NCBI RefSeq assembly: GCF_042666235.1
Contig: NZ_JBHTFQ010000007.1
Location: 1-64,000 of the forward strand
DNA: 64,000 nt
Direction: 5' to 3'
From: Halodurantibacterium daqingensis
Lineage (GTDB): Bacteria > Pseudomonadota > Alphaproteobacteria > Rhodobacterales > Rhodobacteraceae
Each line of letters starts with the position of its first letter. The stretch's first letter is position 1. The translations under genes were made by a program, and so were the position numbers. This document shows positions 38,228 through 47,498 of this stretch, one piece after another. The notes beneath the pieces were generated by a model. The model had not been told where the DNA came from, did not search any database, and saw nothing but the letters and a program-made list of their open reading frames with translations.

Positions 38228-39177
38228 GTCTTGTCCTTCTTTCGACTAGATTTGGAATTTGCAGGTTTTGCGTCTGACTCCTGCTCCGGGTAGGCGAACC
38301 AGTAGAAGCCAGTGTCCGCAAAGCGCTGAGCAGCATCGGCTGCGCCAGGCCGCTTGTTTGCTACGCCCGCAACTAGCGCCTCCAGCACAGCAAGGACGGC
38401 GGCGTCCGAGGTGGAGGCGAAGCTCCGGCGGGCCTGTGCATAAAGCACGACAGTCCCAATCTTGGCGAGTGGCGAAGTCTGATTGTCGGTGACAACGAGG
38501 ATAGGGATACCATGCTGGTGGGCAAACCGACTCATAGCGACCGTATCACGGAGATAGCGCGGGAAGGTGATCGCGATTACCAGATCCTCGGGGCCCAGAC
38601 TCGTCAGATGCCGTGCGACTGAAATTGTTCCCGCACCGCTCTCCACGGTGCGGACATCGCAGCCTACCGCCTGCAGCCGGTGCGACAGGATCAATGCGAG
38701 ACCAGCGGCACTGTCAAACCCAAGGATGAAGATGCGGCGCGCAGCACTGATCATGTCCACTGCCTGTTCACAGCGTGCAGGATCGAGATTGGCCATAGAG
38801 CCATGAAGGTTCGCGGCATCCTCTGCCAGCGAGGCTTGAACTACCTCAATGGTGCTGGAAGCTTCGGATAGCTTGCGGCGGAGCTTCTCTACCGGCTCCT
38901 GCGCCGGGGCTAAGCCGCGAAGAAGCTCTGCGCGGAACTCGGCGTAGCCGGGAAACCCCAGCTTTCGCGCAAATCGGTTGGCGGAAGCAACGGAGACTCC
39001 TGTCACCTCGACCGTATCATTAATGGAAAGCCCCGCAACTTTCAGTGGAGAGCGTAGCACGAAGTCCGCGAAGGTCCGTAGCGCCTGCGAGAGCTCAGGA
39101 TAAACCGCTTCAATTCGCTCCGCGACAACCGAGCCTGGTGGCAGCGAGTCAGGAGCAGGTGCGCCTAATACTGCCAC
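38224..39177 (-). CDS. MurR/RpiR family transcriptional regulator
   Basis: A 317-residue regulator with an N-terminal RpiR helix-turn-helix (LSINDTVEVTGVSVASANRFARKLGF, in part) and a SIS sugar-phosphate-binding domain (IFILGFDSAAGLALILSHRL, VIAITFPRYLRDTVAM, VVTDNQTSPLA). It probably senses a phosphorylated sugar, such as ribose or deoxyribose phosphate produced by nucleoside breakdown, and controls the divergent transport operon. Start is GTG. The C-terminal tail is Lys/Ser-rich. Confidence 0.88.
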   Translation of the reverse strand: MAVLGAPAPDSLPPGSVVAERIEAVYPELSQALRTFADFVLRSPLKVAGLSINDTVEVTGVSVASANRFARKLGFPGYAEFRAELLRGLAPAQEPVEKLRRKLSEASSTIEVVQASLAEDAANLHGSMANLDPARCEQAVDMISAARRIFILGFDSAAGLALILSHRLQAVGCDVRTVESGAGTISVARHLTSLGPEDLVIAITFPRYLRDTVAMSRFAHQHGIPILVVTDNQTSPLAKIGTVVLYAQARRSFASTSDAAVLAVLEALVAGVANKRPGAADAAQRFADTGFYWFAYPEQESDAKPANSKSSRKKDKT

Positions 39178-39304
39178 GATCCGACTCCATTTTGAGGTTG
39201 TAAGTATATTTTCATGTGATACACCTTATTGTAATAAGAGGTTACAGCGCTGGTTGCAAGCCGGTATGCCAGAACCCGCGATCTGCACCAACAGGAGTCG
39301 CTTG
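39178..39304. promoter_or_regulatory. Divergent promoter region with operator-like palindrome
   Basis: This A/T-rich gap separates the RpiR gene and the transport operon. CTTATT and AATAAG form 6-bp arms around GT at 39225-39238, a likely RpiR operator. TATATTTTCATGTGATAC lies beside it (39205-39222). No gene is seen. Confidence 0.5.
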
Positions 39305-40339
39305 ATGATACCTTCCTCATTGTGTCCGCTGTCTCGACGCCGCTTCCTTGCCGCTGGAATAGGCGCGTTGGGTGTTGCAGTCTCTGCTCCTTCACTTCGT
39401 GCGGAGTCCAAGTTAATGCGGGTAACCACCGCGCATGGGTGGGTCTCCAACATCCAATATGCGGGGTTCTTTCTTGGCCTCAGCCGCGGCTACTTTGCTG
39501 ATCATGGGGTGGAGGCGGATTTCATTGCAGGGGGACCAAATGCGCCCGACACGCTGGTTTCACTTGCTGCGGGGCGTGCACAGGTTTGCACGGCAAACTG
39601 GAACCCCTTCCTTGATGCCCGTGCCCGCGGCAACGACTTCGTGCTGATCGGTGCGCAGTGGAAGGTGAGTCCGTCGGCCATCATCTCCCTCGCCGGGCGC
39701 CCTCTGCACCGGCCGGAAGACATGGTGGGGATGCGTATTCTTACTCAGAATCCCTCTGACAGCCTTATCCTCGATACAATCTTTGACAATGCGGGCCTCC
39801 CACGCGATTACACCGCAGTTCCGACCGGTTTTTCACCGGAACCGCTGCTCGCCGGTGACGGCGACGCTTATCTCGCCTTCGCAACAAACCAGCCAATCAC
39901 GCTCGAACAGATGGGGTTGGTGGAGGGGCAGGATTTCCACGTCACCCTTCTGACCGATCTCGGATACAGGGTGATGCAAGGCCTCTATCTTACTCGTCGT
40001 GACTTTTTGGATAAGAACCGCGATGCAGTGACGGGCTACATGGCCGGCATGATCCGAGGGTGGCGCGCCGCCGTGACGGAACCCGACGCCGCGCTCGACC
40101 TGGTGCTAAATGAGTATGGGGCCGATCTGGGCCTCGATCCTCAGCAACAAGCTAGGCAGAATGAGTTGCAGATCCCCCTCGTCGCTCCGACGCCGGAAGC
40201 AGATCTCTTTGCGCTTGACGCTGAAAGCCTGACGGGCCCCATGACCGAGGTCGCTCGGGCCACGGGCCGCGAGGTCCCGCCGTTACACGAAATGGCTGAT
40301 TTGGAAGTCGTTCCCGAGGCCTTGGCTCTCATCTCCTGA
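39305..40339 (+). CDS. ABC transporter substrate-binding protein, NMT1/THI5-like, Tat-exported
   Basis: The 344-residue periplasmic protein has a twin-arginine signal (LSRRRFLAAGIGALGVAVSAPS, in part) and an NMT1/SsuA fold: VSNIQYAGFFLGLSRGYFADHG, GGPNAPDTLVSLAAGRAQV, and GDGDAYLAFATNQPITLEQMG. This family binds pyrimidine precursors, sulfonates and other small ligands. A close paralogue follows at 40367. ATG 39305 has AGGAG upstream; the open frame begins earlier at 39254 without a good site. It is the first gene of the transport operon. Confidence 0.85.
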   Translation: MIPSSLCPLSRRRFLAAGIGALGVAVSAPSLRAESKLMRVTTAHGWVSNIQYAGFFLGLSRGYFADHGVEADFIAGGPNAPDTLVSLAAGRAQVCTANWNPFLDARARGNDFVLIGAQWKVSPSAIISLAGRPLHRPEDMVGMRILTQNPSDSLILDTIFDNAGLPRDYTAVPTGFSPEPLLAGDGDAYLAFATNQPITLEQMGLVEGQDFHVTLLTDLGYRVMQGLYLTRRDFLDKNRDAVTGYMAGMIRGWRAAVTEPDAALDLVLNEYGADLGLDPQQQARQNELQIPLVAPTPEADLFALDAESLTGPMTEVARATGREVPPLHEMADLEVVPEALALIS

Positions 40340-40366
40340 CCTTTTACTTTCGAAAGGATTTTTCCA

Positions 40367-41368
40367 ATGCTCCGCCCCCTATTTTTCTCTGCCGCGCTCT
40401 TGGCGGCGGGTTCTCCCATATTGGCCGATACTCCTCTACGCGTTCAGCTGGGCTGGATCGCCAATGTTCAATACGGGGAACATTTCATTGCGCTTGAAGA
40501 CGGCCTTTTCGCCGAGCGTGGCCTTGATGTTCAGATCGCGCCAGGCGGCCCCAACGCACCGAACGCACTTACTGCAGTAGCTGCGGGCGAGGCTGATATC
40601 GGCTACACTAGTTGGCTGCCCTTTCTGGACGCTGTCGCCCGTGGCAACGACTTCGTGCTGATCGCTGCAGCGATGCAGACCTCTCCGCTTGGCATCATCT
40701 CTCTGCCTTCGCACCCGATCCTCCAGCCGGTGGATATTCAAGGCGCACGTATCTTGGCTCAGGGACCGGCCGAGAAAACTGCAATAGAGGCGACGCTGAG
40801 TCTTGCGGGTCTGCCCACGGATGACTGGACAATGGTGCCGGGCGGCTTCTCTCCGGAGCCGCTGCTGGCGGGCGACGGTGACGGCTACACTGCATTCGCT
40901 ACTAATCAAGCCATCACGCTAGAGCAGATGGGGCTGGTGGCCGAGGAAGATTTTTACTTTCGCAGTTTTGATGATCTCGGCCTCGAGGGCTACGCGGGGC
41001 TCGCATTTGTGTCTCGGCAATTTCTAGAGGAGAACCGCGAAACCGTCCTAGCTTATCTAGAGGCCGTCGTCGCCGGATGGATCCGGAGCGAGGAAGATCC
41101 GGCCTATGCCGCTCGCCTAGTCGTGGACAAATACGGTCGCGACTATGGTCTCGAGCTGGATCAGCAAATCCGCCAGAACGAGGTGCAGGCGCAGTTCTTC
41201 CGTCCAAATGGAGATCCAGACTACCCCATATACTCACTAGATTTAGAAAAAGTGGCTGGCCCGATGATGAATGCTGCCCGCGCATCCGGTCGCACCGAAT
41301 TGCCTGATCCCGCTTCTTTGATTGCACCCGAGCTTGCGCTGGAAGCGCTGGAGAATGTGAAGAATTAA
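40367..41368 (+). CDS. ABC transporter substrate-binding protein, NMT1/THI5-like, second copy
   Basis: The 333-residue paralogue of the previous gene has a Sec-type signal (FFSAALLAAGSPILA) instead of a Tat signal. Shared blocks are WIANVQYGEHFIALEDGLFAE, APGGPNAPNALTAVAAGEAD, and GDGDGYTAFATNQAITLEQMG. Tandem duplication with different export routes may widen the ligand range of one transporter. GAAAGGA precedes the ATG. Confidence 0.87.
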   Translation: MLRPLFFSAALLAAGSPILADTPLRVQLGWIANVQYGEHFIALEDGLFAERGLDVQIAPGGPNAPNALTAVAAGEADIGYTSWLPFLDAVARGNDFVLIAAAMQTSPLGIISLPSHPILQPVDIQGARILAQGPAEKTAIEATLSLAGLPTDDWTMVPGGFSPEPLLAGDGDGYTAFATNQAITLEQMGLVAEEDFYFRSFDDLGLEGYAGLAFVSRQFLEENRETVLAYLEAVVAGWIRSEEDPAYAARLVVDKYGRDYGLELDQQIRQNEVQAQFFRPNGDPDYPIYSLDLEKVAGPMMNAARASGRTELPDPASLIAPELALEALENVKN

Positions 41369-41381
41369 AGGACCTCCTACA

Positions 41382-42779
41382 ATGAACGCTCCCAAGACCG
41401 CGCCAGAGTGCGCCGATATCCTGATCCGACGTGCCCATGTCGTAACGCTGGATCCTGAGAACCGCGTGATCAGTCAAGGCGCTATCGCCATCTCGGGCAA
41501 CCGCATTGCTTGGATTGGAAAGGATTCTGATGCCGCGAAGATTCAGGCAAAGGAGGTAATCGACGCCAACGACCAGATCGCCATGCCCGGGTTGATCGAC
41601 GCGCATTTCCACACGGGGCAGCAGCTTCTACGGGGCAAGCTGCAGGCTATCGCTCGGAGCCGGCCGTTGAAGTTGCCGGTCTGGAAAAACTACTTGATCC
41701 CTTGGGAAAGCTGCCTCGATCCCGAGGATGTTCATCTTTCCGGTCTTGTCGCCTATACAAACATGATCCAGGTAGGAACAACCTGCTTTGCCGAAGCGGG
41801 CGGACCCCACCCCGATGAGATGGGACGCGCGGCATTGGAAGTTGGGATACGCGGCTTCATCTCCCAGTCTACTGTGGACCAGTCGGAGAACATCGGCGCG
41901 ACAGTGCCGCCCAACATGCTGCTCACGCATGACGAGGCGCTTGAAAAGAATACTTCTTTGGTAGACCGGTGGAAGGATGGGGATAGGGTGAAGGCGTGGA
42001 TGTCACTGCGCCAAGTCATCGTGTGCTCTCCCGAGTTGATACGAGACATCACCGTCGAGGCGCAGAGCCGAGACGTGAAGATCCACACCCATCTCTGTGA
42101 AGGCTCTTACGAAATCGACTATACTGCAGAGAAGTTTGGAATGCGTCCAACTGAGTGGCTGGAGAGCATGGGCGTGCTGTCACACCGTTTGCACTGCGCA
42201 CACTCTGTCCTCCTTTCTGATCGAGAACTGGACCTTTACGAGCAGCATAGCCTTTCTGCTTGCCACTGCGGATTCGGCAACTACTCGATTGGCCACCCGC
42301 GTCTGATTGAAATGTGGCGTCGCGGTATCGACATTGGCCTTGGCACCGACGGACCTGGCGGGGGCGGCACGATTGACCTTTTCCAGGTGGCACATGTGGC
42401 CCGGGTCGGTCAGCAGGCAATCCATTCCTCCACCCTGCACTGGAAGGACCCGATCTCTTCCGAGGAGCTGCTAAGGGTGGCAACGCACGGAGGCGCCCGG
42501 GCGCTTGGCATCTTTGACCACGTCGGCTCGCTTGAGGTAGGTAAGAAGGCAGATATTCTTCTGGCTGACACGAGCCGGATGGATCACCGGCCCATGCAGG
42601 ACCCGCTCTTCATTGCAGCCTCCGTTCTCGTTGGCCGGGACATGGACACCGTGCTTGTCGATGGTCGTGTTGTGATGCGCAAGCGAGAGATGGTCGGCAT
42701 CGACGTCGAACGCATCAACGCACGCCTAATCGAGCGTATGCCCATCATTTCGGAGCGGTTTGAGAAGTTGGTCGGATGA
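41382..42779 (+). CDS. Amidohydrolase (TRZ/ATZ-type deaminase or chlorohydrolase-like)
   Basis: A 465-residue metal-dependent hydrolase of the cytosine-deaminase/ATZ superfamily. Metal ligands are visible in DAHFHTG (His-x-His), HTHLCE, CAHS and GTDGPG. The stretch ACHCGFGNYSIGHP replaces the usual HCPxSNxxLxSG pattern, so it belongs to an atypical subgroup. It probably deaminates or hydrolyses an imported nucleobase-like ring. No signal peptide, so it is cytosolic. It is embedded between the binding proteins and the ABC ATPase, and its TGA overlaps the ATPase start. Confidence 0.85.
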   Translation: MNAPKTAPECADILIRRAHVVTLDPENRVISQGAIAISGNRIAWIGKDSDAAKIQAKEVIDANDQIAMPGLIDAHFHTGQQLLRGKLQAIARSRPLKLPVWKNYLIPWESCLDPEDVHLSGLVAYTNMIQVGTTCFAEAGGPHPDEMGRAALEVGIRGFISQSTVDQSENIGATVPPNMLLTHDEALEKNTSLVDRWKDGDRVKAWMSLRQVIVCSPELIRDITVEAQSRDVKIHTHLCEGSYEIDYTAEKFGMRPTEWLESMGVLSHRLHCAHSVLLSDRELDLYEQHSLSACHCGFGNYSIGHPRLIEMWRRGIDIGLGTDGPGGGGTIDLFQVAHVARVGQQAIHSSTLHWKDPISSEELLRVATHGGARALGIFDHVGSLEVGKKADILLADTSRMDHRPMQDPLFIAASVLVGRDMDTVLVDGRVVMRKREMVGIDVERINARLIERMPIISERFEKLVG

Positions 42780-43567
42780 ACAGCGCAGGTGCAAAAGGCG
42801 CGGAGATCCTGCTGGATCACGTCGGCAAGGACTTTGCCATGGACAACGGTCAAACCGTCGTCGCAGTGGAAAAGGCACGGCTCGAGATTGGGGCAGGGGA
42901 GTTTGTCGCACTCATCGGCCCCTCGGGCTGTGGCAAGTCCACGCTGCTGAGGATGCTGGCAGCACTGGAGCAGCCGACACGAGGTCGCGTCACGGTCGAT
43001 GGGCACGCACCTGAGGAACTCGCACGTGCGCATCGGCTTGGCGTGGCGTTCCAGGATCATGCGCTTCTGCCCTGGCTCTCGGTAGAGCAGAACGTAGCCT
43101 TGCCCTTCCGTATCTCGCGCCGCCCCGTCGACCGCGACCGCATTCGGGAACTGATAGCTCTCGTCGGCCTCTCGGGTTTTGAGAAAGCGCGGCCCAGCCA
43201 GCTCTCAGGCGGGATGCGGCAGCGGGTGTCTATCGCCCGCGCGCTTGTTCTGCGTCCAGATGTTCTGCTGCTCGATGAGCCTTTCGGAGCGCTGGATGCG
43301 GTGACACGGCGGCAGATGAATCTAGAACTACAACGGATATGGCTGGAGCAGAACATTTCCACCCTTTTGGTTACGCACTCGGTTGACGAAGCCCTTTTTC
43401 TCGCCGACCGGGTCGTGGTGATGAGCGGTCGTCCAGGGCGCATCCTGCGAGAGGCAATCGTCCCGTTCGGGCGCCCCCGTGCGCCGGAGGTTATGCGTTC
43501 CCCAGAGTTCCATCAACTCGAGGATGATCTGACCGAGGCACTGGAACAGCCGGAGACAAGGCCGTGA
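42776..43567 (+). CDS. ABC transporter ATPase, nitrate/taurine type
   Basis: The 263-residue ATPase has Walker A GPSGCGKST, Q-loop AFQDHALLPWL, signature LSGGMRQRVS and Walker B LLLDEPFGALD, followed by the H-loop THSVDEA. It drives import through the two permeases that follow. The ATG overlaps the amidohydrolase stop and the stop overlaps the permease GTG, so expression is coupled. Confidence 0.93.
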   Translation: MNSAGAKGAEILLDHVGKDFAMDNGQTVVAVEKARLEIGAGEFVALIGPSGCGKSTLLRMLAALEQPTRGRVTVDGHAPEELARAHRLGVAFQDHALLPWLSVEQNVALPFRISRRPVDRDRIRELIALVGLSGFEKARPSQLSGGMRQRVSIARALVLRPDVLLLDEPFGALDAVTRRQMNLELQRIWLEQNISTLLVTHSVDEALFLADRVVVMSGRPGRILREAIVPFGRPRAPEVMRSPEFHQLEDDLTEALEQPETRP

Positions 43568-44322
43568 CGTTGAGCCGCGAACGGGCACAGGATGTATTCT
43601 ATGGGGTGCTGGGGATCGTGCTCTTTCTCGCTGCTTGGGAATACATCGGGCAGAACCAGCTCGCAGGGCTGACATGGCCGCCGCTGACAACTGTCATCGC
43701 CTATCTCACTGATCCCGACCGTCGGCCGCTCTTCCTGCGGGCAACGAGTGCGACCTTCTCCATGGTCGGCCTAGGTTATCTGCTTGGGGCTCTTCTGGGG
43801 GCGCTAGTGGCGGGGCTGGCACACCTGGTGCAACCCATGCGCGAAGGATTGGGCCGCCTCTCCTCCGTTATCAATGCAGTGCCGTCAATCGCACTCGCCC
43901 CACTTTTCATCGTGCTGCTTAGCCAAGAATGGACGGGCATGGCTATCGCGACGCTCAACGTCTACTTCGTCATCTTTGTCGCCGCCGGCTCGGGACTTAA
44001 TGCTGCCTCTACGGCCCACCACGATCTCTTCACAACCTTCGGATCAAATCGTTTTCTTCGTTTACTCCAGCTGGAGCTTCCGGCGGCATTGCCTGCCCTG
44101 GTCTCGGGCCTCAAATACGCGGTCCCGGCATCCTTCATCGGCGCGATCATCGGGGAATGGTTTGGATCTTCGCGCGGATTAGGCCTCCTCATGGTCTCTT
44201 CGATGCAGAATTTTCAAATCCCCCTTCTATGGAGTGCAGTCGTCATTGCCGCAGCAGGCTCCCTCTCGGCCTTTGGGTTGATGGGGCTGATCGAACGCTT
44301 CGTTTATGGGAGGTTCCGCTGA
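43564..44322 (+). CDS. ABC transporter permease 1
   Basis: The 252-residue inner-membrane protein has about six hydrophobic helices and the binding-protein-dependent EAA-like loop (HDLFTTFGSNRFLRLLQLELPAALPAL, in part; ends PASFIGAIIGEW). It resembles SsuC/ThiX permeases. It starts with GTG in an overlap with the ATPase stop and overlaps the next permease (TGATG). Confidence 0.9.
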   Translation: MTLSRERAQDVFYGVLGIVLFLAAWEYIGQNQLAGLTWPPLTTVIAYLTDPDRRPLFLRATSATFSMVGLGYLLGALLGALVAGLAHLVQPMREGLGRLSSVINAVPSIALAPLFIVLLSQEWTGMAIATLNVYFVIFVAAGSGLNAASTAHHDLFTTFGSNRFLRLLQLELPAALPALVSGLKYAVPASFIGAIIGEWFGSSRGLGLLMVSSMQNFQIPLLWSAVVIAAAGSLSAFGLMGLIERFVYGRFR

Positions 44323-45080
44323 TGACATCGCTCATAAACGTCCTGCGAACGGGGATCTCCCGCTACTGGGGAGTTATCCTTGTGCTCGGGATCTGGCAGC
44401 TCTGGGTGAGCGTCACGGGTGTCAACGCGATAGTTATGCCCCGGCCGCTCGATGTCCTGCGGGACCTTGTAGGAAATCCAAGCGTCTATCTCCACAACGG
44501 CGGCCAGACCCTTGGCCTGGCCGTTGCAGGACTCGCGGCCGGAATGGCGCTTGGCACCCTGATTGCGGCGGTTGCGTGGTTCTCGCGGCTTCTCTCAGGG
44601 ATGCTGGTGCCGCTGGCAATGATCTTTTCTTCAATTCCTGTAGTAGCACTCATCCCGGTAATCGCCCGCATTCTTGGCTACAACCTCACAACTGTTTTCG
44701 CGATCATTGTAATTATCTCGTTCTTCCCCGCCTTCGTCTTCACCTCCGCGGGCTTGAGAGCGTTGCCCCGCGGGTCGGAAGACCTTTTTCATGTCCTTGG
44801 GGCTAACAAGATGTCCAAGTTCCTGCATCTGGTTTTGCCTGCGGCTGTGCCAAACTGGATGATCGCGCTACGCCTCGCGGCACCTTCGGCTATTCTCTCG
44901 GCTATGGTAGCAGAGTTCCTCATGGGTCAGAGCGGGCTCGGGTATCTCTTTAGGCAGTCCGCAGGCGACTTCGATACCGAGAGGGCCTTCGGCACTTCTG
45001 TCGTGGCCACGATGATCTCTGTCATCTCTTTCACTCTTTCTCTGCAGGCGGAGCGCCGCGTCTCCGCACGTTGGAGGTAG
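44322..45080 (+). CDS. ABC transporter permease 2
   Basis: A second 252-residue permease with about six helices and the EAA loop region EDLFHVLGANKMSKFLHLVL, then IALRLAAPSAILSAMVAEFL. With permease 1 it forms a heterodimeric channel. Upstream in-frame codons (from 44157) are out of register with permease 1 and not used; the ATG at 44322 overlaps its stop. Confidence 0.88.
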   Translation: MTSLINVLRTGISRYWGVILVLGIWQLWVSVTGVNAIVMPRPLDVLRDLVGNPSVYLHNGGQTLGLAVAGLAAGMALGTLIAAVAWFSRLLSGMLVPLAMIFSSIPVVALIPVIARILGYNLTTVFAIIVIISFFPAFVFTSAGLRALPRGSEDLFHVLGANKMSKFLHLVLPAAVPNWMIALRLAAPSAILSAMVAEFLMGQSGLGYLFRQSAGDFDTERAFGTSVVATMISVISFTLSLQAERRVSARWR

Positions 45081-45084
45081 ACAA

Positions 45085-45669
45085 ATGGGCAATCGTTCAA
45101 TCTATCTTGCAGGGCCAGAAGTCTTTCTTCCAGACGCGCGCGACGTAATGCGTGAGAAGCGCCGCCTCGCCCGTGAGTATGGCTTCGAGCCGACAGGCCC
45201 CGGCAGCGACGAGGCCGAAGCTCCCGCAGGCCCGGTTTTCGCATCAGCAATATATGCCCGAAACGATGAAGCAATGCGAAGATCCGCTTTCTGCCTTGCA
45301 AACGTCACCCCCTTCCGCGGTATTAGCGCCGACGCGGGCACCGTTTATGAGATAGGCTTCATGATCGCGTTGGGACGGCGGGTCTGGGCCTATACAAACG
45401 ACCCGCACGATTATGGCGAGCGTGTGCGAGCGAGTTGGTATGGCGGCCACGTTGACATATTTGAAGGCGGCCTCGTTCGCGGGTCTGACGGGTTAATGAT
45501 TGAAAGCCATGGGAAGGCTGACAATCTGATGATCGACGCGGGCATCGAGAGGCAGGGCGGAAGGGTCCTACGGAACACGAGGGCCGCCGCCGCAGTATCC
45601 GATCCCGCACGCGATCTTTCCGTCTTCGAAAAGTGCCTGCAAGAGATGGCGTTGCAAATTCACGAGTGA
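45085..45669 (+). CDS. Nucleoside 2-deoxyribosyltransferase family protein
   Basis: The 194-residue protein has YLAGPEVFLPDAR at the start and the family motif DAGTVYEIGFMIALGR with the catalytic glutamate. These enzymes swap bases on deoxyribose or hydrolyse N-glycosidic bonds. Being the last gene of the operon, four bases after the permease, it should act on the imported compound or its product. With the divergent nucleoside hydrolase it indicates nucleoside chemistry. The exact substrate is unknown. Confidence 0.87.
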   Translation: MGNRSIYLAGPEVFLPDARDVMREKRRLAREYGFEPTGPGSDEAEAPAGPVFASAIYARNDEAMRRSAFCLANVTPFRGISADAGTVYEIGFMIALGRRVWAYTNDPHDYGERVRASWYGGHVDIFEGGLVRGSDGLMIESHGKADNLMIDAGIERQGGRVLRNTRAAAAVSDPARDLSVFEKCLQEMALQIHE

Positions 45670-45671
45670 CC

Positions 45672-45883
45672 TGCCCCCCGGTCGTCCCTCGTTCATAACG
45701 AGAGTCCTTGGGTTGATAGTGGTCGGTTTCGGGCTGGGCAAGCGCGCCGGGCGCGGAGCCCTCAGATTGCTCAAGCGCCCGGCGCGCTTCTGCTGGCGTC
45801 TTGTTGCCCAGCGAGGAATGCCCGGAATGTAGCACCCAAATTCGACAAAATCGCGGAGGGGGCCAACCGCCGAAGGGGGCCAT
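45672..45883 (-). pseudogene. IS3-family transposase C-terminal remnant
   Basis: The minus strand reads HSSLGNKTPAEARRALEQS, which is the C-terminal end of IS3-type integrase cores (SSLGxxTPxEF), then degenerates with competing frames (TTINPRTLVMNEGRPGG). No start or DDE core remains. It lies between the deoxyribosyltransferase and a divergent amidohydrolase, marking an insertion boundary. The 30 bases before the amidohydrolase stop hold nothing more. Confidence 0.55.
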
Positions 45884-45915
45884 ACGGCGTAGCGTATGGT
45901 TACGACGTGGCGCGA

Positions 45916-47421
45916 TCAGTCGAAAAGCGGCACCGTGACGTCGGCCGTCTCGAACAGATAGTCGCGCGAGGCGACGATCTGGTTGCGTAGGGCGGCAATG
46001 TCATGCCCGACGATGGCGCCTTTCCATTTCTTGATCTGGCCTGCCACCAGCACGCTTTCCACGTTCGAGCGTTCCATCAGTGTCACCACCGCACCAGCGG
46101 CGTTGTTCAGCGGCGCCACGTTCAGCGCGTCAGCGTCCAGCAAAATGATGTCGGCCTCCTTACCGGGCGTCAACGATCCGGTCTTGTGGTCCAGCTTGAG
46201 GCCCGCAGCGCCATTGATCGTGGCGAAGGTGATCGCCTCGCGCACGCTCATCAACGCGGGTGCCGCCTCGGGCCCCTGTTCCAGCGCGGTCTGGTTCGCC
46301 ATCATCCGCTGCACGGTCATCAGGCCGCGCATCTGGGTAAAGAAATCCGCCGTCATGGTGCATTCGACATCCACCGACAGCGACGGTGCCATACCCATGT
46401 CGATCGCCTTCTGGATCGGCGGCATCCCATGGCGCATCTGCATTTCGATTGGCACCGCGAGCGAGACATGCGCGCCCACCTCTTGCGCACGGGCCCAAGC
46501 CGCATCGGACATGCCGGTCATGTGGATGAACAGGTGCTTGTCGGTGTAATGCGGGATCAGCGCATCCATCGTCTCGCGCATGCCCAGAGATCCCACCACA
46601 TGCAGGCCGATCATCAGGTCCAGGTCCTGCGCCAGCCGCCACAGGTCCAACGGATCGACGCCGGGCAGATAAACCTCGCCCCCCATCAGCATGGTCAGCA
46701 ACTGGTCGTCGGAGGCGAAATACGTATCGCGCAGCCGGCGCGCGTCGCCCGGATAAGCGAGGTCGGGGCCATAACCTTCAAAGTAACCAAACACGCCGCG
46801 GCGGCCCACGGCCTGCATCCCGGCGATCACCGCATCGGAATGGGCCGGGGAATGGTGGATCTGCGACACGTCATGCACCGTGGTCACCCCGGCATCAAGC
46901 TGGCTGAGCCCGCCGAAAAGCTGCGCGATATAGACGTCTTCAGGGCGGTAGAGTTTCGAGAAGATCCCCAAGATATCGTCCAGATAGGTCGGCTCGCCGG
47001 GGCGGGTCGGATCGGCGAACATGATCCCGTTCGGCAGATATGACCGCAGCGATGTCTCGAATTGGTGATGGTGGGTGTCGACAAAGCCCGGCATGACGAT
47101 CCGGCCCGTGGCGTCGATCACCGCCGCATCGGGGGCATCGATCTGCGGGGCCAGCTGCAGGATGCGGCTACCCTCGGTCAGCACATCGCCGGTAAAATCA
47201 CCGATCGCGCTGTCTTGGCTCAGGATATGCCCACCCCGGATGAGCGTGCGCCGTCCCGCTTCGCCAACTCCGGCTGGCATTTCCTGCGCCGCTGCCGGGC
47301 GCGTCAGGAAAGCGGGCAGAAACGCCGCCGCCGCCGCAGATGCGAGCGCACCGCGCAAGAACGTCCGGCGCGTGGGGTTGCTGTGGGATTGCGGGAATCC
47401 GGCCTTGCAAAGAGTGCACAT
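45916..47421 (-). CDS. Tat-exported amidohydrolase family protein
   Basis: The 501-residue protein has a twin-arginine signal (NPTRRTFLRGALASAAAAAF) and an amidohydrolase barrel: GFVDTHHHQFET (metal His pair), GLHVVGSLG, LFIHMTGMSD and SLSVDVECTMT as metal or acid ligands. It should act in the periplasm on a cyclic amide or amidine compound; the substrate is unknown. It is divergent from an HxlR regulator gene 77 bp away, which probably controls it. It differs from the cytosolic amidohydrolase at 41.4 kb. Confidence 0.83.
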   Translation of the reverse strand: MCTLCKAGFPQSHSNPTRRTFLRGALASAAAAAFLPAFLTRPAAAQEMPAGVGEAGRRTLIRGGHILSQDSAIGDFTGDVLTEGSRILQLAPQIDAPDAAVIDATGRIVMPGFVDTHHHQFETSLRSYLPNGIMFADPTRPGEPTYLDDILGIFSKLYRPEDVYIAQLFGGLSQLDAGVTTVHDVSQIHHSPAHSDAVIAGMQAVGRRGVFGYFEGYGPDLAYPGDARRLRDTYFASDDQLLTMLMGGEVYLPGVDPLDLWRLAQDLDLMIGLHVVGSLGMRETMDALIPHYTDKHLFIHMTGMSDAAWARAQEVGAHVSLAVPIEMQMRHGMPPIQKAIDMGMAPSLSVDVECTMTADFFTQMRGLMTVQRMMANQTALEQGPEAAPALMSVREAITFATINGAAGLKLDHKTGSLTPGKEADIILLDADALNVAPLNNAAGAVVTLMERSNVESVLVAGQIKKWKGAIVGHDIAALRNQIVASRDYLFETADVTVPLFD

Positions 47422-47498
47422 TGTGATGTTCCAGTGTGGTTACTATTTGAGACCAAGACACCTAGAGTAAGCGCCGGACCGCACAAGGAGACACAGAA
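47422..47498. promoter_or_regulatory. Divergent promoter gap, amidohydrolase and HxlR genes
   Basis: The 77-bp A/T-rich gap holds TTACT and AGTAA arms (near 47440-47470, loosely spaced), which could be an HxlR operator. No other signal is clear. Confidence 0.3.
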
